Positions 46,001 through 59,600 of a DNA stretch of 64,000 nt are shown one piece after another. Position 1 is the stretch's first letter, and each line of letters starts with the position of its first letter. This stretch comes from Solenopsis invicta (lineage: Eukaryota; Arthropoda; Insecta; Hymenoptera; Formicidae): positions 24,946,346 through 25,010,345 of the forward strand of contig NC_052667.1 of the NCBI RefSeq assembly GCF_016802725.1, in the 5' to 3' direction. Made by a program: the position numbers and the translations under genes. The notes beneath the pieces were generated by a model. The model was not told the origin of the DNA and searched no databases. It worked only from the letters and a program-made list of their open reading frames with translations.

Positions 46001-47275
46001 CTCCCCAGTTTACAATATGTGTGATAGTTTGAATTATAAAAATTTCGCATGTAAAGTTAGATGTAAAATGGTTTTAAGTTAACAAAATTAATTTAAAAGA
46101 TAAATTTTAAGACTTTTATATGAATACGCATAATCACCTTTAAAATGATTTGCAAGTTCTTTTAAAAGTTATAATATTATTTATTACTACAGTTTTGTAT
46201 GGAGATTCATGAAAAGCTACGATGTATCAAACCTTACCGTTAAAAAATTATGTAAAAATTATTATAGAAATATTATTTTACGATGAAATTGCAGAAAGAT
46301 AATATTGAAGTAAATGATAACTTGTGAACTTTGCATTTATTTGAAGTTTTTATGTGTTATGTAATACAAAAAGTAAAAAAGAAATAATTTGCTTGAGAAA
46401 TTGACATATTAAGTATTAAGTATAATGTATATATATGCATCATTACAGATGATAAATACAACGACATTATAAATAGAATTTTACTCTGAATCTTGTTCAT
46501 TAATTAAATGTAATAAAAATAGTATTACATTATTTTCTATCAATTGTATTTTTCAAAAACATTACATATAACAGATTAAACATGGATCACACATATTCAT
46601 ATATAAATAATTATGTAACGTAATAAGAAATCAGAAATAATTATGGGATCATAGTCATAGAGATAAATTTTATACATGATTATACGAGAGGGCTCCAATT
46701 GCTTACAAAACCGATTGCCTACAGCGTCGATAGCCAACGTACGTTTGCCTACAAATCTTTCGTACACAAAATCTTTTATTCACAAAATTGATCGTACACA
46801 AAAATTTTCGCCTACAGTTTGATAGCCTACAGGTTTATTGCGTACAAATATTAAATTGAGAAACGAATGTACGTTTGCACACAAAAATTTTTGCCTACGG
46901 TTTGATAGCCTACATACTACATTGCGCACAAATATAAAATTCAAAGATAGACGTACGTTGATACACACACGCGCACACACCCGCACACACACGCGCGTGC
47001 GCGGTGGGTGATTATAAAATTATTATGCCGCTTAAGATGTAATAATAAATTATTATAAACTATCATTGATAGTTAATAATGACGAGCTGATATCTAGTTA
47101 GAGCCGTCTTTCTTATAGTACCAGAGAAAAGCTTGAAAGTGACCATTCTCACGATTTTGCGATTTTTTGAGACATCTCTACAACGCAGACATACATTACG
47201 AGGCTAATATACAGATTAGCTTAGTTATGTTAAGTTATGTTAGATCTCGGAAAGCACGTCACCTAACTGGGCTGT

Positions 47276-47385
47276 GTTCAGAATGAACGTCTAGGTGCAT
47301 CCAGACATCATTCTATCCATGTTTAACATTTGGTAATCAACAAAGATAAAACGACATCTTGGCGCACCTGGACGTTCATTCTGAA
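47276..47385. repeat. Small palindromic insertion within the left arm of the giant palindrome
   Basis: GTTCAGAATGAACGTC plus AGGTGC at the left is mirrored by GCACCTGGACGTTCATTC plus TGAAC at the right, about 110 bp in total. The right arm of the giant palindrome has no counterpart, so it inserted after the palindrome formed (or lies in the extra 415-bp block). Confidence 0.7.
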
Positions 47386-48014
47386 CTCATCCTTGTTGGC
47401 ACACCTAATTAAGGAAGCGTCGAGCGCGCGTACATAAACTTTAAATTTTTCCTACCCTAACCGATTTATTTGTCTTGTCGCACTGTACTGACAATAATTT
47501 ATGCGAACGCAATAGGGACGAGGTGCGAATACCGAATTGTAGGGGCGAATAAATATAATAATAGATATAAATTGACTCACCATTCGCCGCTGGTTGCTTC
47601 GTCCAGCTTCGTCTTGATTGCAGATCTCGAATGTTTAAAACCCAAGATTCTACTCATGACGATTCGTCTTGATTCACACTTGGTAACGCGCGACACTTCG
47701 TTTTCGACACTTGCGATACTCACGCACGTTAAAAATTCGGGATACAAGGCAACGGAGAAGATACAAAACACGATTGAACGCGATGCGACTTCCGCACTAT
47801 CGCGATGGTTAAAACAACGGGCACGACGGTCACACGAACACAGCACGTAATTGATACGAATGCCCGACATTTTACTTCACTCTTGGCATTCTTGAAACAC
47901 TCGCTCGCGTCAAAAACTTATACGGGACGACGAGGATACAAGTTGAAATGCGCTACGACGCCTACGACGCGCTGCGACCTTCCGCCGTCCTGCCTAACCG
48001 ACCGACTATTGCCA

Positions 48015-48130
48015 CTGCGTAGCGGCGGTAGAGCAGCGCAGCGGCGCGCAGGCGCGGCCTCGCGCCAGCCACGTGAGTCATACGTCACGCTGCTACGCAG
48101 TGCTACGCAGTGGCAGCAGTCGATCGGTTA
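48015..48130. promoter_or_regulatory. GC-rich centre of the giant palindrome, possible bidirectional promoter
   Basis: GC-rich core with CACGTG (E-box), ACGTCA-type words and symmetric CACTGCGTAGC arms. Outward-pointing donor sites lie on each side: on the minus strand GAATG|GTGAGTCAAT at 47581/47580 and on the plus strand GAACG|GTGAGTCAAT at 48514/48515. This layout would fit two mirror-image first exons transcribed away from the centre. Confidence 0.35.
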
Positions 48131-49019
48131 GGCAGGACGACGGAAGGTTGCGACGCATCGCAGCGCATTTCAACTCGCATCCTCATTGTCCCTTATGAGT
48201 TTTTGACGTGAGCGAGTGTTTCGAGAGTGTCGTGGAGTGCCGAAAGTAAAGTATTGGGTGTTTGTGCCAACATTCATCGTGTTAGATGCATAGTATGAAA
48301 TCGTATCGCGTTTAATCGTGTTTTGCATCTTCTTCGTTGCCTCGTATCCCGAGTTTTCGACGCGCGTAAATACCGGGAGTGTTTCGAGAGTGCCAAAAAC
48401 GAAGGGCCGTGCGTTTGTGCCAAGTGTGAATCAAGACGAATCATCGTGAGAAGGATCTTAACGTTCGAGAGCTGCGGCCGAGGCGGAGCTAAACGGAGCG
48501 ATCAGTGGCGAACGGTGAGTCAATTCATGTCTGCTGTTTATTCATCTCTATAATTCGGTATTTGCGCCTCGTCCCCATTGCGTATAATTTATCGTCGGTA
48601 TAGTACAACAAGATGAATAAATCGGTATCGCGAAAGCTGTTAGAAACGGAAATTGATTTCGTGTACGCGCACTCGGCGCTCCCTTGGTACATACATTGGA
48701 ATCGTAGTGTACATTTATCTTTGAATTTTATATTTGTGCGCAATGGAGCATGTAGGTTATCGAACTATAGGCAAACATTTTTGTGCGCAATAATGTTATG
48801 TGTGTAAACGTACATTTGTTTCTCAATTTATTATTTGTGCGCAATAGACCTTGTAGACTATCGAACTGTAGGCAAAAATTTTCTGTACGATCAATTTTGT
48901 GGATAAAAGATTTTGTGTACGAAAGATTTGTAGGCAAACATGCGTTGGCTATTGACGCTGTAGGCAATCAATTTTGTAGGCAGTTTGAGGTCTTCCCAAT
49001 CATCCATATTTAAAAATAT

Positions 49020-49849
49020 TTAAACAATAAAAAGTTATATTGGATTTACAAAATTAAAATACAAGAATAGAACGTTAATCACAACAGTTCTTGGTGTCGA
49101 ATAACAATTTTTAATTTTTACAATTTCCAATTATTTTTTTACAATAAAATAATTTACAGTTTTTCCGTGGAGGGGAGTTTATATTCTAAAAGCATTAATA
49201 TTACTATTCTGGTTTTATGGCTGTATTTCAAGTCTGACAAATATATGGCGCGCAGTTCGAGTTGGAAATTGTAAAAATTAAAAATTATTATTTGGCATCA
49301 AGAATCGCTGTGATTGACATAAGTCTTCTATTTTTGTGTTTTAACAATTTTTAATCGGGATGATATAATAATTTTGGCATGACGACATGTATACTGATAA
49401 TTTGAGACTAATTAAATGCGCGTTCTTTCTACCCACATCAAACAGACAATTTGCCATTGTATCAGAAATATTTTATGTACGAATGTGTACAAATATATTG
49501 TGACAAATTACCAAAAAGGAATTTGAATTTGACAAACCGGCGCCATCGGTCGGACGAATAGAAAACGAACATAGATCGAAAAACTTGCTAGAATTGCGGA
49601 TAAAATAGTACAGTCATATCCTACGCTATATATGAAGCGTAGTAATCTAATTTTTATTAGTAATCATTTAAATATTAGCTACTTAATTATTTTCTGAAGT
49701 AATGATCTAATAAGTAAAGACATTAAGCTATGAAATGTTTTTTGAAACAATTCAGTTTGATTACTTTTTAGCAAAGTTACACATCCTTTAAAATTTGTCT
49801 ATTTTTGGGTTGTAAAATAGGTGATGTTTTAATTCTATTGAGTGTATAT
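49020..49849. other. AT-rich non-coding stretch with a repeat shared with tandem gene intron 3
   Basis: About 49145-49345 (GGAGGGGAGTTTATATTCTA, CTATTCTGGTTTTATGGCTG, CGCGCAGTTCGAGTTGGAAA, AAAATTATTATTTGGCATCA) matches about 4800-4990 in intron 3 of gene copy 1 in the same orientation, so this is a dispersed repeat. Confidence 0.7.
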
Positions 49850-50143
49850 CTTGGTAAAAATCTTTTTGTTTATAATTATACATAATTACGTATAATTTTA
49901 GACAACCATGTATTATTGTATATAATTATATATAATGATTGCACTTAATTTCTTGTTATCATTATATATAATTATGTAATCATTATAAATGGTTATACAA
50001 GTATATATAATTATATATAAGAGTTAATGCATAATTATATATAATTATATGTATTTTAATATATATTTCAATATATATAGACATATTTAATAGTATATAT
50101 AATTATATATAATTATAAACCTACGAAATATTTTTTACCAGGA
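49850..50143. repeat. AT-palindrome MITE (ATAATTATATA family), copy b
   Basis: Ends CTTGGTAAAAATCTTTTTG and AAATATTTTTTACCAGGATA enclose long runs of TATAATTATATA-type palindromes. Confidence 0.75.
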
Positions 50144-53100
50144 TAGCGCATAATTACAGTTTCTAACACGACAATTACTACGAATACTCTGTAGTTGTAT
50201 GGTTAAATTAATTATGTAAATTTAAAATAACTAAAATGATAACAAGTTCAAAAGAATCGAACAATTTGTTTGTTTCTTATTTTGCTTGTTTTGCTGTATC
50301 TATTTAATTGGCTAACAAGTTATATTATAAGTGTCTGATTAAATCAGCTAATTGTGTTTGATTAAATCACACTGGTAGGATATCTTAATGATCTTGAAGG
50401 ATCTTTATATGCAATAAACATGCAAAGATATCCTATCAGCATGGATTAATCCACAATTTCTTTTGTTCTCCAGACTCTTTTATTTCATTATGCTAACTTT
50501 TATGATAAAAGAATTTTTAGAGCTTATTTTTATTAATGTCATCGTTATTCTCGCGAAGATACATTTAAACAAGATACATTGTAGGAATTCTTGCATAAAA
50601 TTCCAATTAAGTGAGAGGAATAAATTAATGATACAAATTAATAGTTGAAATCTGCGTCGGGACGGTTTGCTGAAGGATTTCAATTTATTAATTTATCGAC
50701 ATGTTGTTATTGAAGACCTAAAATCCCGAACTCATTACTGAACACTTTTAAGCTCAATTGTGATTCATTAGGAAAAAATTATGATTAAGAGTCTGCCGGA
50801 GACTTTCCCCTAGCGCGTTCCATATTTATGCCGATGAAATTAGTTATACATTACCGCGCAAGAACTACATCAAGTAATCTCATTAGGGGATTGAGAGTAA
50901 TGAATTAGTTACACCCGTGGAGAAGTTTCTACTTCCGCGATACACTAATAAACATGAATAATTTGATATGTGCGTTACATTTCGTCATGCGGCTAATCAA
51001 TTTCATTTTATCTCTCTGTTATAAGTCGTTTAAACATATGAAGAGAATCGTTATTATTTCAATATTGATCAAATTATTTTATTTTATAAAATATATCAAT
51101 GATCATCGACGATATTAATTTTTTTTTTGTCAATAAAGTTTTATCTTCAAAGAAATTCGCGGAAAATAAAGAAATTGATATTTTTCTCCGTTAACTTGCG
51201 AACTGAGAATTTAATTATAATGTAATATTAAATAGAAAAAAATTATTAAATAGAAAAAATAATTAATTTCAAATAAATAAGAAATTAAAGTTCTTAATAA
51301 TCATTTGAAATATTTAATATGAAATTCATATATGATACTTAGCACTTCTTTACATCATTTTATAAAAAAAAAAACATTTAAAAATATTCTATTGAATAAA
51401 AAAGTTATTGTGCACAAATATGTATTGTAGAAAATCAAAGAGGGAAATAGAGCATAGTTAACAGGATATTCCACTAGAATTTGCGCGAATCGTTAAAGCG
51501 CCGACATAAGTCCAATAATTAAGATTCCGAGGACAACAACGTCATTCAAAGCGACGATTTAAATCGAGCGATTAGGTGCGTTAATTACACAGCATATCGG
51601 CAGTCCTCCGCGACGCTTTATTTTAATCTTGTTTAGCTCGCCCCCGTCCAGGAATTAATTAAAACTTGAATGGAAATCGGATACAGCTTCGCAACGCGTC
51701 GTACGATGATCAAATCCCAACTTTCTGTTGCGCTTATATAGAATAAAAATTATACTGTCTTTCGCATGAGATTTAAATTGTAGCTTGGAATGTATATTAT
51801 TAAAAGCAAATTAATTTATTATTACATTTCTTTTTAAAGTATGTTACGTATATTCGCCGTAATTTTCTGTTCTTTCATGGAATTATGAAAAAAATCCATT
51901 GGTCTGAGATATTTGATATTATTATAATTTCTTAAATTGTTATATTTATTAAACAATTTTGTGCAAGAATTTTTGATAATGAAAAACTAAATATTGAAAA
52001 TATCGGGCAAATGAAAATCAGGTGTAATTAATTAATAATTTAATTTTTTTTTTTAATATCAAAAATATATAAAGTCTTTAAACTTTTCTTGAAATCATCA
52101 TTAATGAATTATAATAGAACGTATGTTCGAACGTAATTTCGAATGATACATATTCAACAATAATTGTATAATATTAACATTTTTTTTTAATGATAAGAAT
52201 TTATACATATCTCCCTTTGGATTAGAAAGAAAAACTTTTTAACTTTGGGAATACAAAGATAGTATTATTTGAGTTTTGTGAAATATGTATAACGAACTAA
52301 AAAATATGAAAATATTATACATGTATAATATATAATATAATACAAGATAATATTAAATATTTAAGAATATTTATGTTTAATCTCACTGAATTTTTCGACA
52401 ACTTGTTTAATTATTATAAAGAAAGAATGTAATGTTTATTAAATTTTTCATTGAAATCATGTTCCATTGTAGCAGACAAGAGGTTGTTATTTCTGAAATT
52501 TCATGAGCAATGTATAGAAAATCTACAATCGAGATTTTCCGGAGAGAAAATGTATTGAGAGGGCAGAAGAAACCTTTCGTTTGCTACGTCATTTTTGTGG
52601 CGAACAGTTTCTAGAATTCAAATGCTTATGCGTTTGACTTTTCGTTATTGTATTCCCTTTAGTTCTTTATTTGAACTTCTAAAGGTATCTCTCAAGGTAT
52701 CAGTTCTCAATAGTTCTTGCGAACATCCTGAATATCTAGGTTTATCGTAAAATCCGCATTTATGAAATACTTTTTTTTATATACTGAGAATATGAAATTT
52801 TTGGCTGAGATAGTTAATGTTAATTGTACGTCAAAATAATGTTCACTTGGCGAAAGAATATAATAAAAAATAATAAAAAAGAATATATTATAATATATAA
52901 TCAAAGAATATGTCAGAAAAGCTTGCGTTACTATTTTTTTCCTTTTTGTCGACCAAGCAGTCTCGAGGTAACGTACTATCGAGGGGCAGAAGCCATAATT
53001 TGTTATCCGAACAAAAAAAGCAATATTGCGAAGTAAAGGAAAACATTGATCCCCTTTGAAAGAATATCGCCCGAAAATATTGGGAAAATTATTTTGGCAT

Positions 53101-53312
53101 TTACTATATGTATGTCTCACGTAAATATTAAAATTATACAATTAGCTCTGTTTTCTTCAATGTTTAGATCGTTTATTAGTCCATAATGATTTTATTCTTT
53201 GCAGTCAAAGAAAAAATATAAATATATTGTTTATTATATAAAATAATATAATGTGATCTAAAATTGATTATATAGGGTAAAAAATTGAAGGATTTGTTGG
53301 AATAGTGAATTA
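50144..53312. other. AT-rich stretch, presumed intron, with two GC-richer islands
   Basis: No exon supported. Islands at about 50800-50960 and 51470-51720 are unique and GC-richer than their surroundings. The 144-codon minus frame at 52707-53141 is extremely rich in Phe/Tyr/Ile/Lys, as expected from AT-rich DNA, and is not accepted. A small dyad (AGGATATCTTAATGATC / GATATCCTATCAGC) lies at about 50376-50440. Confidence 0.4.
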
Positions 53313-53627
53313 GCCAGTAAAAAATTTTTATGTGTAATTATATGTATATAGTTATGTATAATATTATACATATGTCAAATATGTTCATATATAATAATAT
53401 ATAATTATTTATAATTATTTATTAGTTATGCATGATTTTTATTAAATACAATATAATAGTATACAATTATGTATAATTATATACAATAACTACATGAAAT
53501 TATGTGCAATCATTATATATAATTATATAATTTTATATAACATGCATAATTATATATATTTTAATATATATAATTATGTATAACTATATATAATTACATA
53601 TAATTATACATAAAAAATTTTAACCGG
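53313..53627. repeat. AT-palindrome MITE (ATAATTATATA family), copy c
   Basis: CCAGTAAAAAATTTTTATG at the left end mirrors CATAAAAAATTTTAACCGG at the right, enclosing TATAATTATATA words. Confidence 0.78.
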
Positions 53628-56600
53628 ATGACCTATAATGTTACAAAAACAGAGAAAATAACTTTTAAAGTGATTAACAAAAGTTAACAAAAGTGATTAC
53701 CAAATGTGAGTTAACCACTATTATTAAAAACATTTCATGAGAATATTTTACATTTAATATCGATTTCAGAATGTAACAAGTTTTAACAGTATTTTTTTCT
53801 ACGATCGCTATTAGAGATGGAAATGTTTCTCAAGTTATCATTATAGAATAAATTTGTCTTATTTACACGACAGTTTTATTTTTACAATTTAATTTGTTTT
53901 TATGATAACAATAGGAAGCGCAGTGGTGATGGTTTTGTTTGCTTGAGAAAGAAAACGGTGGGGAAAAAAGGAGGCAGAAACTCGTGAAGTATGGATTTTC
54001 TACTTGCATCGTTATAACATATGCATGAGCGATTTGTTCCTCGCGATGACGGCTTTCTTTTGTTTCGCCAAGTAAGAGAGATGGTGAAATATAACGGAAG
54101 CGGTCCGTTTGATTTTAAAACGGACTTCTTCGGACAGATATATTATTCATTTTGCATGCGCATACGCTGTATAATTCATCAATAATGCAGCACGCATCGG
54201 CCGGATGAAAGTATTGGACGTAAAAGACGGAAAGTTTATTTTACAGATCGAATTTGAATTTTAATATTAAATTCTCCAGTTATATGCATGCACACACTTT
54301 TAATGAAAATCTGAATTAAATTTTCATTTACTGCGTCCTTTTCATTATTACAACAACTGTTGTTTATGATAGGAATATTAACAAGCTGTTACTGTTGTCG
54401 TTATCTTTTTCATAACATTAATAGAATATTATATACGAATTTTTGTGATAAATGTAAGTAGAGGAAAATACTATAGAATTCTAGTAAAGAGAAAATTTAA
54501 AATATAATAAATATATATATAAATTTTATTTAATATTGTATATTTTATGTATATATTAAATACGCGTGTATGATTGTTGATTTGACGGTTTACTAATGGA
54601 AAAAATTAAATAAAAGTTGTCATTTTAGTTAAAAATGTTTGTATAGTACTTTTATATAATATAAAAATTTCTAATGTTCTATTGTTGTATATTATAAATA
54701 AAGTAAACATTAATAGTAAAAAAGAAATAGGAGTAGAAAAATAAATTAAATTGAGTCTTAATACCTATTTTAATTTATAAACAGATTATATAATGACAAA
54801 TGTTTTTTGATTAGTAATAAAAAAAATTATTATTTGACTTAAATATTTTTTAACATCTCTAGTACTTGTATGGTTTATCATTTAAAAAATTTTACATACT
54901 TAAATGTTATAACTAATTATAGTCAACAAAATGAGAAAAATACATGTTTTCAGTGTAAGAAGTCAAAATTTTGAAACAAATGTAATTTAAGGCAAAATAC
55001 TTTATATTCTTAAGTCAGCATTCCAATTATAAAAATAATTTGTCATCTGTCCAAAGAGCTGAGTTATTCAATAACCTGAAAATAACGTTTTCTAATATGC
55101 ATAAATGAATATAAATTGAAGATATATTACATTTACATTTTAAACAATGCATATTATTATTAATATTGAGTTACATGAGCTTACAACTAATTACAAGAAA
55201 TATTTTTGAGAAAGAAAATAATAAATAAAAAAATTCTTTTTTATTAAAATTCTAACTTCTGACACATTTGAATGACGTTATTAAATATTATTGTAATAAT
55301 ATAGTTGTAATAATTTTATACTCAATGCATTTGTTTAATATTTCTTTTTATCTTGGTGTTTTTAATATTTTAAAGAGTGCTTTCAAAAAAAGTTTTGTTT
55401 TAGTCTTGATAAAAAAATTTCACATACAACAAAGTATAGCTATTGTTAACTTTTGTTAACTTTTGGCGATTAAATATATTTTTTATAATTGTGATATAAA
55501 AATAGGAGTTAATATTACAAATTAAATAAATTATAAGGCTTAAAAAAGGGTGTCTCCTAGTAGGCGACTTTATCCCTAACTCTTGTTACTTATTCTTTAC
55601 TAAAACAAAGTAATTGTAATGGAATTGTAAGGACGTTACAAGTAACATGTTACTTTGTAATTCTGGATATAACATTAATAGTATTGTTGAACTCTATCCA
55701 TGCACTTCTATGATTACACGTATGCAGCAAAGATTCTCTCGGACGTCGTACGCAGTCTCTCGTATCAAAGAGTTAACTAGTGCTTCGAAGTTTAACGGAA
55801 CTGTAACTCCGTTCGAGGTAAATAACGAAACATGACCAGCGAAAGGCTTTGATTTCGCCCCGACGGGAACAAAGTTTCGTTCGTTTGCGCCTCGTAGTTA
55901 CCGCAAAGTAACATCTTTTGCGGGTTTTCGCGTAATTTAGAATAATTCTCAAGATCTTCCGCCTCGTGTCTTGAAATATTGCGTCGTCTGAAAAATTGAC
56001 GTTTCATCCCTTTCATATTCCGTAAATAAAACGTTAATAAATTTGAAATTTTTATAAGTGAAGTACAATTTTTTAGAAATTATACATATTTATTACAGGG
56101 CAATATTTCTTGTCTTATATTGCTTTACCAGCCTGTCTTTATACTTGCTATGTATTTTGAATGCGTTTTTCTTCTGGATCTGTATCAAAAAACAGGATGA
56201 AATATCCAGCGAGCGTGGAAGCACTTGTTCGCAAATAAGAGAGGGAACGAATTTTTGGCGGTAAAGCTTGTAGACAAGCCAAAAACATACAACGCTACGC
56301 ACTCGTAGTTCCAGCGATAAATTTGCTGAGGCAGCAGGTGTATAAACCTGTCTGGAATTGACGGATTGTACCAGTCGGCTGTTGTGCCAAGGGAAAAATA
56401 TGATAAATTTCTAACTCGATCGTCTCACTTCGATTCTGTACTTATACTTTACTTATTTATTATGAAAGAAACTATGAATGTATTGAAATTAAATAATGTT
56501 TTTTTATTAAAATTTGTATTTATTGGAATTTTTAAGTAGCACAAGGCATAAGGTAATAATAGGGGAAGATTACTGATCGAAGTCGCGCCACATTACCAAT

Positions 56601-59600
56601 TCAATGCTGCACTCGTATATTATAATTTGATGGAATTATATAGTATGAGAATTATATGGTATGCCATAATACTTTGCTACATTCAAGACAGTAGGTACAG
56701 TAGGAATTTTGTAATTTACGTTATTTCATAGAAAAATCACGATCATAGTTATTTTTCAACACATTTTGCAACTGAATTGCAGAAAATATGAAATCAACGG
56801 ATTTTGATAATTTCTAATAATCACAAAACAGATTAATAGAGTTAAAGATTAATAGGATTAATAAGTTTAATAGAGTTAAAGTTTTCTTTTTGCTCTTTTG
56901 CTTATAGATTAAATAAATAATAAGACATATCTTAGTCTTTTAAATTGCATCGCGTTGTTGTCTAAGTCGCGATGTTGGCTACTGTAATATGAATGCTTTT
57001 AATATAATTGTTTGTTGAGTAGCGGATGGAAGGAAGGCCAAAAGAGAATGCGGAAAATCCAGAATCTATTACGAACTGTGCTCTCAAAGAGTATAGAGAG
57101 CACGATTCATGTGTAAAATAAGATTGAATGAAGTAGAAAGGAAATACGTCGTTTTCGTAAAACAAACATTTTTATAACATTATTAAAATGAAGATTTACT
57201 TAGAACGAACTAATGGGGATTTCATGAACGGTAGAAAATCATCAATTTTAGCAATCTGTTATGCGATTTAATTTCTTAAATTGTATCACTTGCAGGCTTA
57301 TCAAAATAATAATAATAATGTAAAAATTATGAAAAAATTACATAAGGGATAGAAAATATTGCATCTTATTACGATGTAAAGAGAGAGAGAAAGAAAGAGA
57401 ACTTAAAAATATTTTTTTTAACTCTACATTCAACACAGATTTTATTTGTATTGATACCCACATTTTACCCTTTTATTGATATCCTCGCCTTATTGACATT
57501 ATTTAATTCGTTTTAAATTCATACGAGTTGATTTCATAACATTTTTATGATGAATCAATGAAAATATTCTTCATAATTTTTGAGTTATGAATCTTTACGT
57601 GAAAAGTGATACGATTTCGGCTAGCTTAGTCCAATTAAGAACATTGATATTTTTTTGTCGAATAGAATATTATGTTTAATAATGATTATTTCAAATTGAA
57701 ATCACAATTAATACTTAATTCTTTTATAAAATCTTTATTTCAGTAATTCAACTCTTTGATATTGAACATATTTTGATTCACATTGCCCGTTTCATGCCGC
57801 GTTTGATGTTGATACATTAAGCAATTTCTGTCTCGCATGATGTTTGAAATGTACAAATGTAAATCAGAGAATTGTTTAGTTACGCGGCGTTGTGCAGACA
57901 ATAATATGGATGATAGACGATTAGCTTGTTCTTGCTTAAGGGCCATCAATCAGTTTAGCCCGCTTAAATGACCGTGATGCCCCGGTTGAGAATATTCAAT
58001 TAAGCTTTCAGTGACAACAGCGGTAGTCTGCAAGACACGATGCCGGCTTTAAATGTTAATCCTTGCATTGTGCAACGCTAAAACGGAATCGCGTGATTAT
58101 GAATGATTCAGTGACGGCTGCAATTGCAGATGCAGCAGCTAGCTTCACTTGACCTCGTGGCGCAAATCTTTTTTTTCCTGCTCCTCTTTCATCCACGAAT
58201 TCTTTTTTAATCTCGAGCGATATTTGGGTCGCGGCGATGAAAGGGAGTTAGTAGCATATGAAAATTTCATTATATTCCGAAAGGAACATTACACTTTTAA
58301 TTGCTCGTAATACAATGCTCATTTGCACGTCACAGTTACAATACGCTTGTTTATCGTAGAGTTAATGTTTTGATTTTTAATATTGCTCGCTATTACCGTT
58401 AATAATTTTGATATTAAATCGATATTAAATTTGATAAGAGATATATGTTAGTACAAATTCGGTAAACTAAATAGATAAATGTTATCTCTGGCGAGAAATT
58501 TCTCTCTAACGTTATTTGTAGACTTTAAGTTGATATTATCAGTTTACGTTTCATAATATTTATAGAGGAAGATCGTCAATAACGACTTTATTTTTAGATT
58601 ATATTTTTTAAACAGAAACTAAAATTAAAACTCCGGAAACATAAATACACACTAAAAAATATTTCCTATCAGATATTTTTATACAGCAGTTTTTGTAGTA
58701 TAATTTTGAATTTTGCAATAAAATTTTCGTAAAATAAGCAAAGTGAACGTCTGACAAAATTGACAGAGCGATATTTTCCTTTTGTTTAACATCAGCTATT
58801 TGTACAAAAATACAAGTTAATTGTAGGAATCTTTTAAACTTTGATGTGAAATCTTTTTTGCCAATTTATATAAATACCTTACGTTGTTCCACAAAATGCA
58901 ACTTATAGCGCAATGATATAAAAAGATTAGGTTAGGTGATTAACTTAATAAATAGATCTCATAACGCTCTTTATTTGTATCATATAATTTTTTTATTTTA
59001 TAATTCAATTTATTTATAGGCGTTATATCAGTTTACGCGGCACTCAGATTTTATACTCAAAACTGTATTATAAAAAAATAAAAATAAAAAAAATAGAAAT
59101 AAAAATAGAAATAGTTTTAGGACGCAAATATATAAAATAATTTAATATTATTAATAATATGTTCACTATTGTTTAAGTTTATTTAACATTATTTGCAAAA
59201 AAAATCATGCAAATTTTAATCTCGTTTTCAAAAAATTTGTTTTAAATTTTATATAAAAAAGAACTACGGATATATTTATATAAATTATGGGTTTTTTATT
59301 GTTTTCAATTTGTCTAAGCAGACTATGTTTTTATCAGTTTATATTCGTATTAATGCAGTCATGCTAGTTTTCGAGAAATAAAGGAGTGACGTTTTAAAAG
59401 ACTTACGTCAGTATTGGCAATTTTCTTCTGTTAAAAAATACTGTAAATTCGTAAATATTTGTCGTTGTCTTTGAGGTTTCTTTGGGATCTCTACCGGCGA
59501 CATTAAATAACTCGAAGGGCCAATTACCGTAAAAACCTGACAACTTATAAAATGCTCGCGTGCTTTCACTCCACTTAAGAAAAGCCGCGAAAATATAACA

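Larger units (their letters stand above)
46690..48988. mobile_element. Giant palindrome (foldback-like element), about 2.3 kb
   Basis: The left arm (46690 to about 48000) and right arm (about 48115-48988) are inverted copies. Landmark pairs are GCCTACAAATCTTTCGTACA / TGTACGAAAGATTTGTAGGC, CAATTGACTCACC (about 47570) / GGTGAGTCAATTC (48515), CTTCCGCCGTCCTGCCTAAC / GTTAGGCAGGACGACGGAAG, and CACTGCGTAGC / GCTACGCAGTG around the centre near 48060. The left arm carries about 415 extra bp (46985-47400). Each arm contains an approximately 95-bp direct duplication in its outer part. No transposase frame is visible. Inverted arms with a GC-rich centre fit a foldback element or an inverted duplication of a promoter-bearing segment. 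Confidence 0.85.

Noticed and set aside
52707..53141. 144-codon minus-strand frame rich in Phe, Tyr and Ile
   Set aside because: Composition is that of translated AT-rich DNA; apparent hydrophobic segments follow from A/T content.
55540..55670. Weak inverted words around ACAAAGTAAT and ATGTTACTTTG
   Set aside because: Arms are under 12 bp with mismatches in AT-rich DNA, so chance is likely.
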